A stretch of 7,629 bases of DNA from Pseudomonadales bacterium (GTDB lineage Bacteria > Pseudomonadota > Gammaproteobacteria > Pseudomonadales > Azotimanducaceae), in the NCBI GenBank assembly GCA_021295935.1, contig JAGWBL010000042.1, positions 1 through 7,629 on the forward strand. Direction: 5' to 3'. The notes under the pieces were generated by a model that was not told where the DNA came from, searched no databases, and saw only the letters and a list, made by a program, of their open reading frames with translations. This document shows, one piece after another, positions 1-6,769 of this stretch (the stretch's first letter is position 1; the number at the start of each line of letters is the position of its first letter). The translations under genes were made by a program, and so were the position numbers.

Positions 1-62
1 GCTTCACTGAGCCCTAGAGCGAGTACATCCCTCAACTCGTCCGAGGCGATTACTGTCCACCC

Positions 63-3000
63 TTACCCCACGCCGATCTGCAGCACCCACCCATCCTGCT
101 CGATTTCCAGGATGGGCTCCCTTCCCTTGCCCAGCCAGTTCTGCAGGATCGAGACCAACGTGGCTGCGGATTCATCGGTGAGTTCGCTCGCGTTCAGAGT
201 CAGGACGATGCGCACCCGTGCTGCGACACGCGCTTCCTCAATCGAGACAATGTCGGATACGGTCAGGAGAAAGGCATCGCTCCTCCGATCCTTGCCGACC
301 TTTCCGGTGAGCAGAACGACCGATCCCAACTCCACGTTCTCGCGCACCCTCGACCAATCACCCGAGAAAATCAAGGCGTCGCACTGCCCCGAATGGTCGC
401 TCAGCTTGAGACGAGCGAACTCCTGTTTGTTGCGGTCAAGGGAGGTGCGGATCGAATCGATCTGGGCAAGCATCTTGGCTTCCGGCACGCTCCTCACCAA
501 CTGGCTGGCGGACAGACTGCCCAGATGCGACAACTCGTCGACATAGTCGGAGACTGCATGCCCCTCCAGTCTGAATCCGATGACCTCTTGCTGGAACTCC
601 GCGAGCTGTCGGGGGGTCCACGCGGTAGCTTCGACTTCCAACGCTGTTTCACGCTCGGCAGTCTCGTCGAACAAGCTCATGCCCGCCTTTTGCGGGCTCG
701 CTGACGATTCCGCGGCAAGCCGCGCCCTCTCTCCCATCGATAGAAGCCGTGGCCTCACGTCTTCCGCTGCTCCTCTGCCGCCCAGAGCATCCAGCGCGCC
801 GCTCTTCACCAAGGCGTCCAGCGCGATCCCTGGAACGCGGGGCGTCACGCGCTTGCAGAAGTCGAAGAGCGAGGTGAATTCTCCTCCCGATTCTCGAGCG
901 GTCACGATCGCCTCGCTCAAGTCCTCGCCCACACGTTTGATTCCCGCGAGCGCGTAGTTGATGCGATCGCTGGCGGTCGCATGGAAGCGGGCTCTGCTGG
1001 CATTTACGTTCGGAGGGATCATCGTGATCGAGCAGCGCCTGACCTCCGCCACACACGCCCGAAGCTTGTCGCTGTCGCTCATGCAGCTCGACATCAGGGC
1101 CGCGAAGAACTGCGCCGGATAGTGGGTCTTGAGCCATGCGGTCTGAAACGCCAGCACGGCATAACCAGCGGCATGGGCCTTGTTGAACGCGTATCCGGAA
1201 AACTTTTCCATGGCATCGAACAGCTTGCCCGCGAGCGGCTTCGGCACGTTGTTCGCGGCGGCCTCGCGAACAAACTTCTCCCTCAGTTCCTTCATAATCC
1301 TTGGGTCCTTTCGACCCATGGCCTTGCGCATCAAGTCCGCTTCGCCCAGACTGAAACCGGCAATGGCCCGGGAGACGTTCATCACGTCCTCTTGATAGAG
1401 CATTTCACCGTAGGTGCCAACCAGGACCGGTTGTAGCTTGGGATGCAAGTACTTGATGCTCTCCTTGCTGCGCTTGCCCTGGATGTACTTCTCGACTGCC
1501 CCGCTTTCCAGCGGGCCCGGTCGGTAGAGGGCCAGCAAAGCCACAATGTCGTCCATGCAGTCCGGCTTCAGGTCGGCGATGATCCGTCGCATGCCCTCGG
1601 ACTCCAGCTGGAACACACCCAGCGTGCGGCCCTGCTGAATGGTCCGAAACGTCTCCAGATCATCGAGCGGAATGTCGTCTGCCGCCAATGGCGGCTCACC
1701 CTTGCTGCCGCGCACGACGTTAGCGGCTTTCAGGGCCCGGTCGATGATCGTCAGCGTGGTCAGACCGAGGAAATCGAACTTCACCAGTCCGGCACTTTCG
1801 ACGTCGTTCTTGTCGAACTGGGAAATTGCGGTACCTGACGGAGTCTCGGTATAGAACGGAATGTGCCTTTCCAGCCGGCCCGGTGCGATGACGATGCCGG
1901 CGGCATGCCGGCCGCGGGATCGGATCAGCCCCTCGAGTTTCTTGCCCAATTCCAGCACTTCTGCCACGTCTTCATCTGCCTGCTGTCGGCGGCGCAACTG
2001 CTCCACTTGCTCCACTGCTTGTTGAAGCAGAATGCCTGGAGCGCTGGGGACGAGGTTCGCAAGCGCGTCGGTCCAGCTGTACCTCTTGCCCAGAACCCGC
2101 CCGATGTCTCGAATGACAGCTCGGGCTGCGAGCGTGTTGTACGTGGCAATCTGGCCGACCGACTCCTTTCCGAACTTCTCCGCGACGTACTCGATCACCT
2201 CTCCCCGTCGCTCTTCGCAAAAGTCGATGTCGAAGTCGGGCAGCGACACCCTCTCGGGGTTCAGCAGTCGCTCGAAGACGAGTTCGTACTCCAGCGGGTC
2301 TACTCCGGTTATTCCAATGGCGAACGACACCAGGGAGGCGCTTCCCGAACCGCGCCCGGGACCCACAGGTATGTTGCTGGACTTCGCCCAACGGACGATG
2401 TCCTCGACGATAAGGAAGTAACCGGCAAAGCCCATGGAGATGATGGTCTCAAGTTCGTACTCGAGCCGTTCCCGGTAGTCGTCCCGGGTCTTGCCCCGCG
2501 GCAGGGGCGTGCGCTTCTTCAGGTACTCCTCAAGCCCGAGCTTGGCATGACGTCGAAGCGCGTCGTTCTCGGATTCCCCCTCGGGAAGGGCGCCACGGGG
2601 AAGCAGCGCGGCGCCAAACGTCACGTCCTGATGACAACGTCTCGCCAGTTCGGCGCTGTTCTCCAGCGCGTCCGGCAAGTCCTTGAACAAGCTGGCCATG
2701 TCATCCGACGAACGGAGGTACTGCAGGGCTTCGCAATCCCGACGGCGGTTCTCGTTCTCGAACAGTTCGCCCGTGCTGATGCAGGACCGGATCTTCTGGA
2801 TAGCGAACTCGTCTTTCCGCAGGAAGCACACTTCGTTGGTCGCGAGCAGCGGGAGACCGAGGTCCGACGCCAGATTCACGGCAGCCGCGATGTAGCGTTC
2901 CTCGTTGGGTCTGCCCACTCGCGCAATTTCGACGTAATAACGCTCCGGGAAGGCCGACCTGAATTTCTCGGCCAGCGTGAAGGCGTCCAAGCCCGTCTCT

Positions 3001-3416
3001 GCCACCAGAGTCCGCCCAAGCAGTCCCAGCTGCCCACCGGACAGTGCCGCGAGACCATTGGCGTTCTGCAGCACCTGATCCAGCGGCACGGCACCATGAG
3101 CAGTCTCGTTGCGCTGCCCGACTGCGTTGATTCGCAAAAGACTCCTGTAGCCCTCATCGTTCATGCAAACAAGCACGAGCCTGGCCCTGCAGCTCGGATC
3201 GTTCGTGTAGGCAGGAACCCCCATTCCGATGATCGGCTTCACGCCGAAACGGCGAGCTGTCCGATAGAACTGGATCATCCCGTGCAGGTTGGAATCCGCA
3301 ATGCCGACAGCGGCCTGACCCAGCTCGCTGGCTTGGGCCGCCAGCTCCGGCAGCCGAACCACACTCTCGCCCATGCTGTACTCGGACCGAACGTCAAAAT
3401 GAACGAAAGTCGTCAT
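63..3416 (-). CDS. dnaE: DNA polymerase III alpha subunit (replicative polymerase)
   Basis: This is the catalytic subunit of the chromosomal replicase, 1117 aa against 1160 in E. coli. The N-terminal PHP domain (about 1-270) starts FVHFDVRSEYS. Arg10 sits where a second motif His is expected and IADSN replaces the TDH-type motif, so PHP looks metal-free and inactive, as in E. coli, and proofreading must come from a separate epsilon subunit. The palm has GPGRGSGSAS, then PDFDIDF with Asp394 and Asp396 (E. coli D401/D403), and KFDFLGL with Asp548 (E. coli D555), so the polymerase site is intact. Finger and beta-binding regions follow (GYAFNKAH, RPGPL). GMSLF at 912-916 lies where the clamp-binding motif is expected. 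An OB fold spans about 990-1070, followed by a short tau-binding-type tail. The ATG at 3414-3416 overlaps the rnhB stop (ATGA), with GGAAGAA 11 bases upstream. The stop is TAA. Identification is secure. Confidence 0.98.
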   Translation of the reverse strand: MTTFVHFDVRSEYSMGESVVRLPELAAQASELGQAAVGIADSNLHGMIQFYRTARRFGVKPIIGMGVPAYTNDPSCRARLVLVCMNDEGYRSLLRINAVGQRNETAHGAVPLDQVLQNANGLAALSGGQLGLLGRTLVAETGLDAFTLAEKFRSAFPERYYVEIARVGRPNEERYIAAAVNLASDLGLPLLATNEVCFLRKDEFAIQKIRSCISTGELFENENRRRDCEALQYLRSSDDMASLFKDLPDALENSAELARRCHQDVTFGAALLPRGALPEGESENDALRRHAKLGLEEYLKKRTPLPRGKTRDDYRERLEYELETIISMGFAGYFLIVEDIVRWAKSSNIPVGPGRGSGSASLVSFAIGITGVDPLEYELVFERLLNPERVSLPDFDIDFCEERRGEVIEYVAEKFGKESVGQIATYNTLAARAVIRDIGRVLGKRYSWTDALANLVPSAPGILLQQAVEQVEQLRRRQQADEDVAEVLELGKKLEGLIRSRGRHAAGIVIAPGRLERHIPFYTETPSGTAISQFDKNDVESAGLVKFDFLGLTTLTIIDRALKAANVVRGSKGEPPLAADDIPLDDLETFRTIQQGRTLGVFQLESEGMRRIIADLKPDCMDDIVALLALYRPGPLESGAVEKYIQGKRSKESIKYLHPKLQPVLVGTYGEMLYQEDVMNVSRAIAGFSLGEADLMRKAMGRKDPRIMKELREKFVREAAANNVPKPLAGKLFDAMEKFSGYAFNKAHAAGYAVLAFQTAWLKTHYPAQFFAALMSSCMSDSDKLRACVAEVRRCSITMIPPNVNASRARFHATASDRINYALAGIKRVGEDLSEAIVTARESGGEFTSLFDFCKRVTPRVPGIALDALVKSGALDALGGRGAAEDVRPRLLSMGERARLAAESSASPQKAGMSLFDETAERETALEVEATAWTPRQLAEFQQEVIGFRLEGHAVSDYVDELSHLGSLSASQLVRSVPEAKMLAQIDSIRTSLDRNKQEFARLKLSDHSGQCDALIFSGDWSRVRENVELGSVVLLTGKVGKDRRSDAFLLTVSDIVSIEEARVAARVRIVLTLNASELTDESAATLVSILQNWLGKGREPILEIEQDGWVLQIGVG

Positions 3417-4051
3417 GCGTGCGCGCGTTCTTCCACAAGTTTGTCCATCCGGCGCTCGCAGCGACGAACCGGTCCAAAGCTACGTCTGTGAACGGGGGAC
3501 GGACCGTGCACCTCGATTGCCGCCAAGTGCTCAGGAGTCGGATACCCCTTGTTGCGTTCGAACCCGTACTGCGAAAACTTGCAGGCGAGCCTCGTGAGTT
3601 CCTCATCGCGGTACACCTTCGCGACAATTGAAGCCGCGCTGATGCACGGATGCAGCTGATCTCCCTTGACCACCGTGACGGTCTCGCAACCCAGCGCAGG
3701 CGCGTGTATCCCGTCGACCAAGACCCTGGACGGAGATGTCGGCAGTCCCATCACGGCTCGTTGCATGGCGAGCAGCGAAGCACGCAGGATGTTCATTCGA
3801 TCGATCTCTTCCGGTTCCGCTCGGGCGATGCACCACATGCAGCTCCTGCGGATCGCATCGGCCGCCACTCTTCGTTGTCTCGCGGTCATGCGTTTCGAGT
3901 CGTCAACAGGAGGAAGAACAGCTGTCCGCGTGAGCACGACGGCAGCTGCGACGACCGGCCCTGCCAGGGAACCTCGACCGGCTTCATCCACACCGGCGAT
4001 CACTTGGCCCTCCGGGGCGAGACGCTCCCCTTCCAATTTCGCAGCCTTCAC
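3413..4051 (-). CDS. rnhB: Ribonuclease HII
   Basis: RNase HII cuts the RNA strand of RNA-DNA hybrids and starts removal of single ribonucleotides from DNA in the cytoplasm. The 212-aa product is a normal length. The metal-binding residues are all present: Asp22-Glu23 in GVDEAGRG, Asp113 in VLVDG and Asp131 in VVKGD, with the same 18-residue spacing between the last two as in E. coli (D108/D126). ISAASIVAKVYRD, QYGFERNKGYPT and HRRSFGPV are further family signatures. The residue after VDG is Ile rather than the frequent Asn, which is a minor departure. The start is GTG at 4049-4051, overlapping the lpxB stop (GTGA). No clear Shine-Dalgarno sequence precedes it, so coupling to lpxB translation is likely. 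The stop overlaps the dnaE start by 4 bases. The lpxB-rnhB-dnaE order matches gammaproteobacteria. Confidence 0.97.
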   Translation of the reverse strand: MKAAKLEGERLAPEGQVIAGVDEAGRGSLAGPVVAAAVVLTRTAVLPPVDDSKRMTARQRRVAADAIRRSCMWCIARAEPEEIDRMNILRASLLAMQRAVMGLPTSPSRVLVDGIHAPALGCETVTVVKGDQLHPCISAASIVAKVYRDEELTRLACKFSQYGFERNKGYPTPEHLAAIEVHGPSPVHRRSFGPVRRCERRMDKLVEERAHA

Positions 4052-5193
4052 TTGCCCAGAAGCGACAGCACGATCTCCGCTGCCCGATCAGCCCCACCAC
4101 CCAATAGCGACCGATGGATCTTGTCGAATTCGCGCATGAGCTCGGACTCCTCTCGGCACCGTCGCAATTCTCCGAGCAACGCCTCCGCCAGCCGCCTCGG
4201 CGACACTACATCCTGCAAGAGTTCAGGCACCAGCTCTCGCCCTGCCAGTATGTTGGGCAAGGCGATGTGACTCGTGTGCATCATCCTACGAACGATGGCG
4301 AAGCTGATCGGGTCCGCCAAGTAGGTCACGACCATCGGCGTTCGGGTGAGCAGCGCCTCCAGCGTGCCGGTTCCCGCCTTGACCAAGACGAGATCAGCCG
4401 CCCTGAGGGCCTCGTGAGAGCCGCTCTCCACGATCGACACGTCCAGTCCTGGATGAGCAGCAACCAGTGACTCCATCTTGCAACGAGCCCGGTCGTGCGG
4501 GCAGGGAACCACGAACTGGACGCTGGTCATGGATCCTATCCGCACCATCTCGCTTGCAGCTTCAAGAAACAGCGGACCCATGCGCTTGAGCTCCGACTCC
4601 CTGCTGCCTGGCATGAGCGCGATCGTCGAGCCATCGTGCCGCAGTCCGAGCAGCTCGCGAGCACGTCGCTGATCCGCGGCTCGATCCACGGGCGGCGCAA
4701 TCTCTTCGGCCAACGGATGACCCACAAACTCCGCGCGAACGTCAGTCCCCTCGTAGATCGAAGGCTCGAACGGAAACAGCGTCATGACGACATCGGTTGA
4801 CTTCCCGATGCGCTGAACCCTGCCGCGTCGCCATGCGTACACCGACGGGCTCACGTAGTGCGCTGTCGGAATCCGTCGCCTCCTCAACCGCCATTCCAAA
4901 CGGAGGTTGAACACATTGAAGTCCACGCCCACGAAAACATCGACAGCTTGCAGCGCGCTCTCCAGCTGATTCATCAACCCCCACAACGCCGGGAGCCTCA
5001 GCACCGGTTGCACCAGACCATTGATCGACAGGTTGTCGATGTCCGCTAGGCTTCGCATGCCATGCCTCTGCATGCGAGGTCCGCCAACGCCCGCGAACTC
5101 GACTTCGGGCGCCCTCTTTCGGAGGGCGGACATCAACTCGCCTCCGAGCACGTCGCCCGATGCCTCGCCTGCCACGATGCCTATGGCGGGCAT
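4048..5193 (-). CDS. lpxB: Lipid-A-disaccharide synthase, with unusual motif changes
   Basis: LpxB is a GT-B glycosyltransferase at the inner membrane that joins UDP-2,3-diacylglucosamine and lipid X into the lipid A disaccharide. The 381-aa length matches E. coli (382). Family signatures are GIVAGEASGD (5-14), GVGGPRM, HYVSPSVYAWR, GHPLAEE, MPGSRESE and ALPNILAGRELVPELLQ. Residues known to be essential in E. coli are kept: Asp91 (D98) and Arg198 (R201). Three usually conserved segments differ. MGxxEVL is NGLVQPVL (58-65), GID(A/S)PDFN is GVDFNVFN, and ASGTATLE is KAGTGTLE (272-279). The start ATG at 5191-5193 has no purine-rich Shine-Dalgarno sequence in the 48 bases after fabZ. It overlaps a TGA (TGATG), as it normally would with lpxA. 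The stop overlaps the rnhB GTG. Identification is firm, but whether the enzyme is fully active on the usual substrates is open. Confidence 0.94.
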   Translation of the reverse strand: MPAIGIVAGEASGDVLGGELMSALRKRAPEVEFAGVGGPRMQRHGMRSLADIDNLSINGLVQPVLRLPALWGLMNQLESALQAVDVFVGVDFNVFNLRLEWRLRRRRIPTAHYVSPSVYAWRRGRVQRIGKSTDVVMTLFPFEPSIYEGTDVRAEFVGHPLAEEIAPPVDRAADQRRARELLGLRHDGSTIALMPGSRESELKRMGPLFLEAASEMVRIGSMTSVQFVVPCPHDRARCKMESLVAAHPGLDVSIVESGSHEALRAADLVLVKAGTGTLEALLTRTPMVVTYLADPISFAIVRRMMHTSHIALPNILAGRELVPELLQDVVSPRRLAEALLGELRRCREESELMREFDKIHRSLLGGGADRAAEIVLSLLGK

Positions 5194-5240
5194 CAGCGAA
5201 TCAGAGACCGCGGAGGCGGCGAACGCAGGGCGAGGAGGGA
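5193..5240 (-). pseudogene. Possible 3' remnant of lpxA between fabZ and lpxB
   Basis: lpxA (UDP-GlcNAc acyltransferase, usually about 260 codons) belongs between fabZ and lpxB, but only 48 bases lie there. In one minus-strand frame these read SLLALRSPPPRSLIR-stop. The end resembles the LpxA C-terminus as I remember it (E. coli ...RSTRGLIR, Neisseria ...RGIIR). The TGA overlaps the lpxB ATG as TGATG, which is the E. coli lpxA-lpxB junction as I recall it. Upstream, this frame runs into the fabZ coding region and reaches a TAG there, so nothing of the LpxA hexapeptide domain survives. I infer a deletion of roughly 750 bases that left the last dozen or so codons. The match is short, so chance is a real alternative. 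Confidence 0.4.
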
Positions 5241-5241
5241 G

Positions 5242-5700
5242 TCAGAGTTTTCGGCCCGCACACAGCAGATGGGTTGTGCATGCGATTCGATCCCCTACCT
5301 GGGCCGCACATGCAAACCTCATGGTCGAGCTGCGCTGATTGGTGATCTGAGCATGCATGTCAAGCCGGTCACCGGGAACAACGGGACTCCTGAATCGAGT
5401 CTTGTCGGTTCCCGCGAGGTAGAAGAAGTAGTTGTCCCGCATAGGAAGGATGCCACGGGTCGAGAACGCGAGTATTCCGGCGAGTTGCGCGACGGCCTCG
5501 ACGAGCAGCACTCCCGGCATGATGGGATGCCCCGGAAAGAGTCCCTGAAAGAACGGTTCGTTTATGGTGACATTCTTGAAACCGGTGATTCTCTCGCCTT
5601 TCACGAGCTCGGTCACGCGGTCGACCAGCAGAAAAGGATACCTGTGCGGCAAGTGCTCAAGAATGTCGCTGACCGTGATGGATCTGTCCTCGGTCATCAC
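5242..5700 (-). CDS. fabZ: FabZ-family 3-hydroxyacyl-ACP dehydratase, catalytic His replaced by Leu
   Basis: FabZ dehydrates (3R)-hydroxyacyl-ACP in fatty-acid elongation and competes with LpxA and LpxD for hydroxyacyl-ACP. The 152-aa hot-dog-fold protein aligns almost end to end with E. coli FabZ: LPHRYPFLLVDRV (17-29), NEPFFQG, PGVLLVEAVAQ with catalytic Glu68, SPVVPGDRL and a C-terminal HLLCAGRKL. The catalytic His54 of the GHFPG motif is Leu: the codon at 5539-5541 reads CTC, one base from CAC. No dehydration is expected unless another residue compensates; His58 is part of the usual GHP and is not an obvious substitute. Two starts are possible: GTG at 5698-5700, overlapping the lpxD stop as GTGA, or ATG three bases later (TGATG). 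A GGAG lies 11 or 14 bases upstream. Family membership is certain, but activity is doubtful. Confidence 0.93.
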   Translation of the reverse strand: MMTEDRSITVSDILEHLPHRYPFLLVDRVTELVKGERITGFKNVTINEPFFQGLFPGHPIMPGVLLVEAVAQLAGILAFSTRGILPMRDNYFFYLAGTDKTRFRSPVVPGDRLDMHAQITNQRSSTMRFACAAQVGDRIACTTHLLCAGRKL

Positions 5701-6755
5701 GACGGTCCGGACTCCGTGCCGTCAGGAAGTTCAGCGAGGCGGGCCTCCAAGCGAGACAATCGTTGCGCCATTGCATCCAGTTGCTGGAAGCGGATTGCAT
5801 TGCGTCGCCACTTTGCGCTGGCATTGTGGAGCAACGCTGCAGAGTAGACACCAGGTTCCTTGATGGAACCGCTGACGAACGACATGGCGCTCACGGTGAC
5901 ACCGGCAGCGATCGTCACCGGACTGTCCCCCGCCACACCGACACCGCCCGCAAGGATCGTGTGCTCCCCGAGCGTGGTGCTGCCCGCTATGCCGGCGCAA
6001 CCGCAGAGAATGGAATGGTCGCCAACCTTGCAGTTGTGCCCGATCTGAACCAAGTTGTCAAGCTTGACTCCATTGCCAATCTCCGTATCTCCGATGGCCC
6101 CTCTGTCGATGCAAGTGCATGCGCCTACGACCACGTCATCCCCCATTCGCACCGAACCGAGCTGCGCGACTTCCTGAAGACGCCCGTCTTCGTCCGGCAC
6201 GAACCCGAATCCGTCCGCCCCGATGACCGCACCCGGGTGGATCACGCAGTGCTTTCCGACTACCACATCGTGGCATATCACGGCGTTGGCCCCGACCCGT
6301 GTGTGCTTGCCGATCTCGGCACCTGCCTCCACGACTGCACCAGACCCGATCTCGACGCCGTCTCCGATGGTGGCGCCGTCACCCACGACCGCGTGCGCGG
6401 CAAGACGTACCCCGCTCCCGAGCGTTGCGCCCGGACTCACTTCTGCACTCGAGTGTATCCCCACCGCGTCCTTGGGCCGTTCGGAGAAGAGCTGGCTCGC
6501 TCGTGCGTAGCTGAGGGCGGGATTCTTGACGATCAGCGCTGCGGCAGGGCACCGTTCCGCGCTCTTGGCACCGAGAATGACAGCCGTCGCACGCGTGTCG
6601 GGAAGGTACCTTTCGTAGTGGGGGCTTGAACAGTGGGTGAGCTCGCCGGGCTTGGCGCTCTGCAACGAACCCAGGCCGACTACTCGCGCGTCGGCGTTGC
6701 CTCTCAGCTCCGCCCCAATGTGAGCGGCAATACGCCGCAGGGTCAGGGCTGTCAC
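5697..6755 (-). CDS. lpxD: UDP-3-O-acylglucosamine N-acyltransferase (LpxD), altered substrate-site residues
   Basis: LpxD is a cytoplasmic trimer that transfers a 3-hydroxyacyl chain from ACP to the amine of UDP-3-O-acyl-GlcN, the third step of lipid A synthesis. The 352 aa comprise an N-terminal uridine-binding domain (about 1-100), a left-handed beta helix of hexapeptide repeats (about 100-290) and a C-terminal helix (about 310-345) with the typical EPGVYSA and WRRN. GADGFGF, CIDRGAIGDT and QIGHN are present, and the catalytic base is kept as His240 (E. coli H239). Two sites are abnormal. In the FxxNPxY uracil-binding loop, Phe is His41 and Asn is Ser44. The position of E. coli His276 is Asp277, followed by one extra residue. 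The start is GTG at 6753-6755, 14 bases after the skp stop, with no good Shine-Dalgarno close by (GAGGGG is about 20 bases upstream). The stop overlaps fabZ. Confidence 0.94.
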   Translation of the reverse strand: MTALTLRRIAAHIGAELRGNADARVVGLGSLQSAKPGELTHCSSPHYERYLPDTRATAVILGAKSAERCPAAALIVKNPALSYARASQLFSERPKDAVGIHSSAEVSPGATLGSGVRLAAHAVVGDGATIGDGVEIGSGAVVEAGAEIGKHTRVGANAVICHDVVVGKHCVIHPGAVIGADGFGFVPDEDGRLQEVAQLGSVRMGDDVVVGACTCIDRGAIGDTEIGNGVKLDNLVQIGHNCKVGDHSILCGCAGIAGSTTLGEHTILAGGVGVAGDSPVTIAAGVTVSAMSFVSGSIKEPGVYSAALLHNASAKWRRNAIRFQQLDAMAQRLSRLEARLAELPDGTESGPS

Positions 6756-6769
6756 TGCAGAGTTCGGTT

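Noticed and set aside
3..38. Inactive PHP motif of DnaE treated as a novelty
   Set aside because: Loss of PHP metal ligands is normal for alpha subunits that use a separate epsilon exonuclease, as in E. coli. The span given is only nominal; the motif itself is encoded near 3375-3400.
20..39. Inverted repeat CGAGT/ACTCG after dnaE as a terminator
   Set aside because: The stem is only 5 bases with a 10-base loop and no T run follows, so chance is likely.
681..697. Hairpin GCCCGC-CTTTT-GCGGGC as a possible terminator
   Set aside because: It is inside dnaE in the linker-coding region and has no T tract after it on either strand.
1863..3491. A 542-codon open frame on the plus strand opposite dnaE
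   Set aside because: It lies wholly antisense to the dnaE coding region and shows no domain, ribosome binding site or coherent composition. Long antisense frames are expected opposite GC-rich genes.
5763..6629. A 288-codon open frame on the plus strand opposite lpxD
   Set aside because: Its residue pattern mirrors the hexapeptide repeats of lpxD on the other strand and no family is recognisable.
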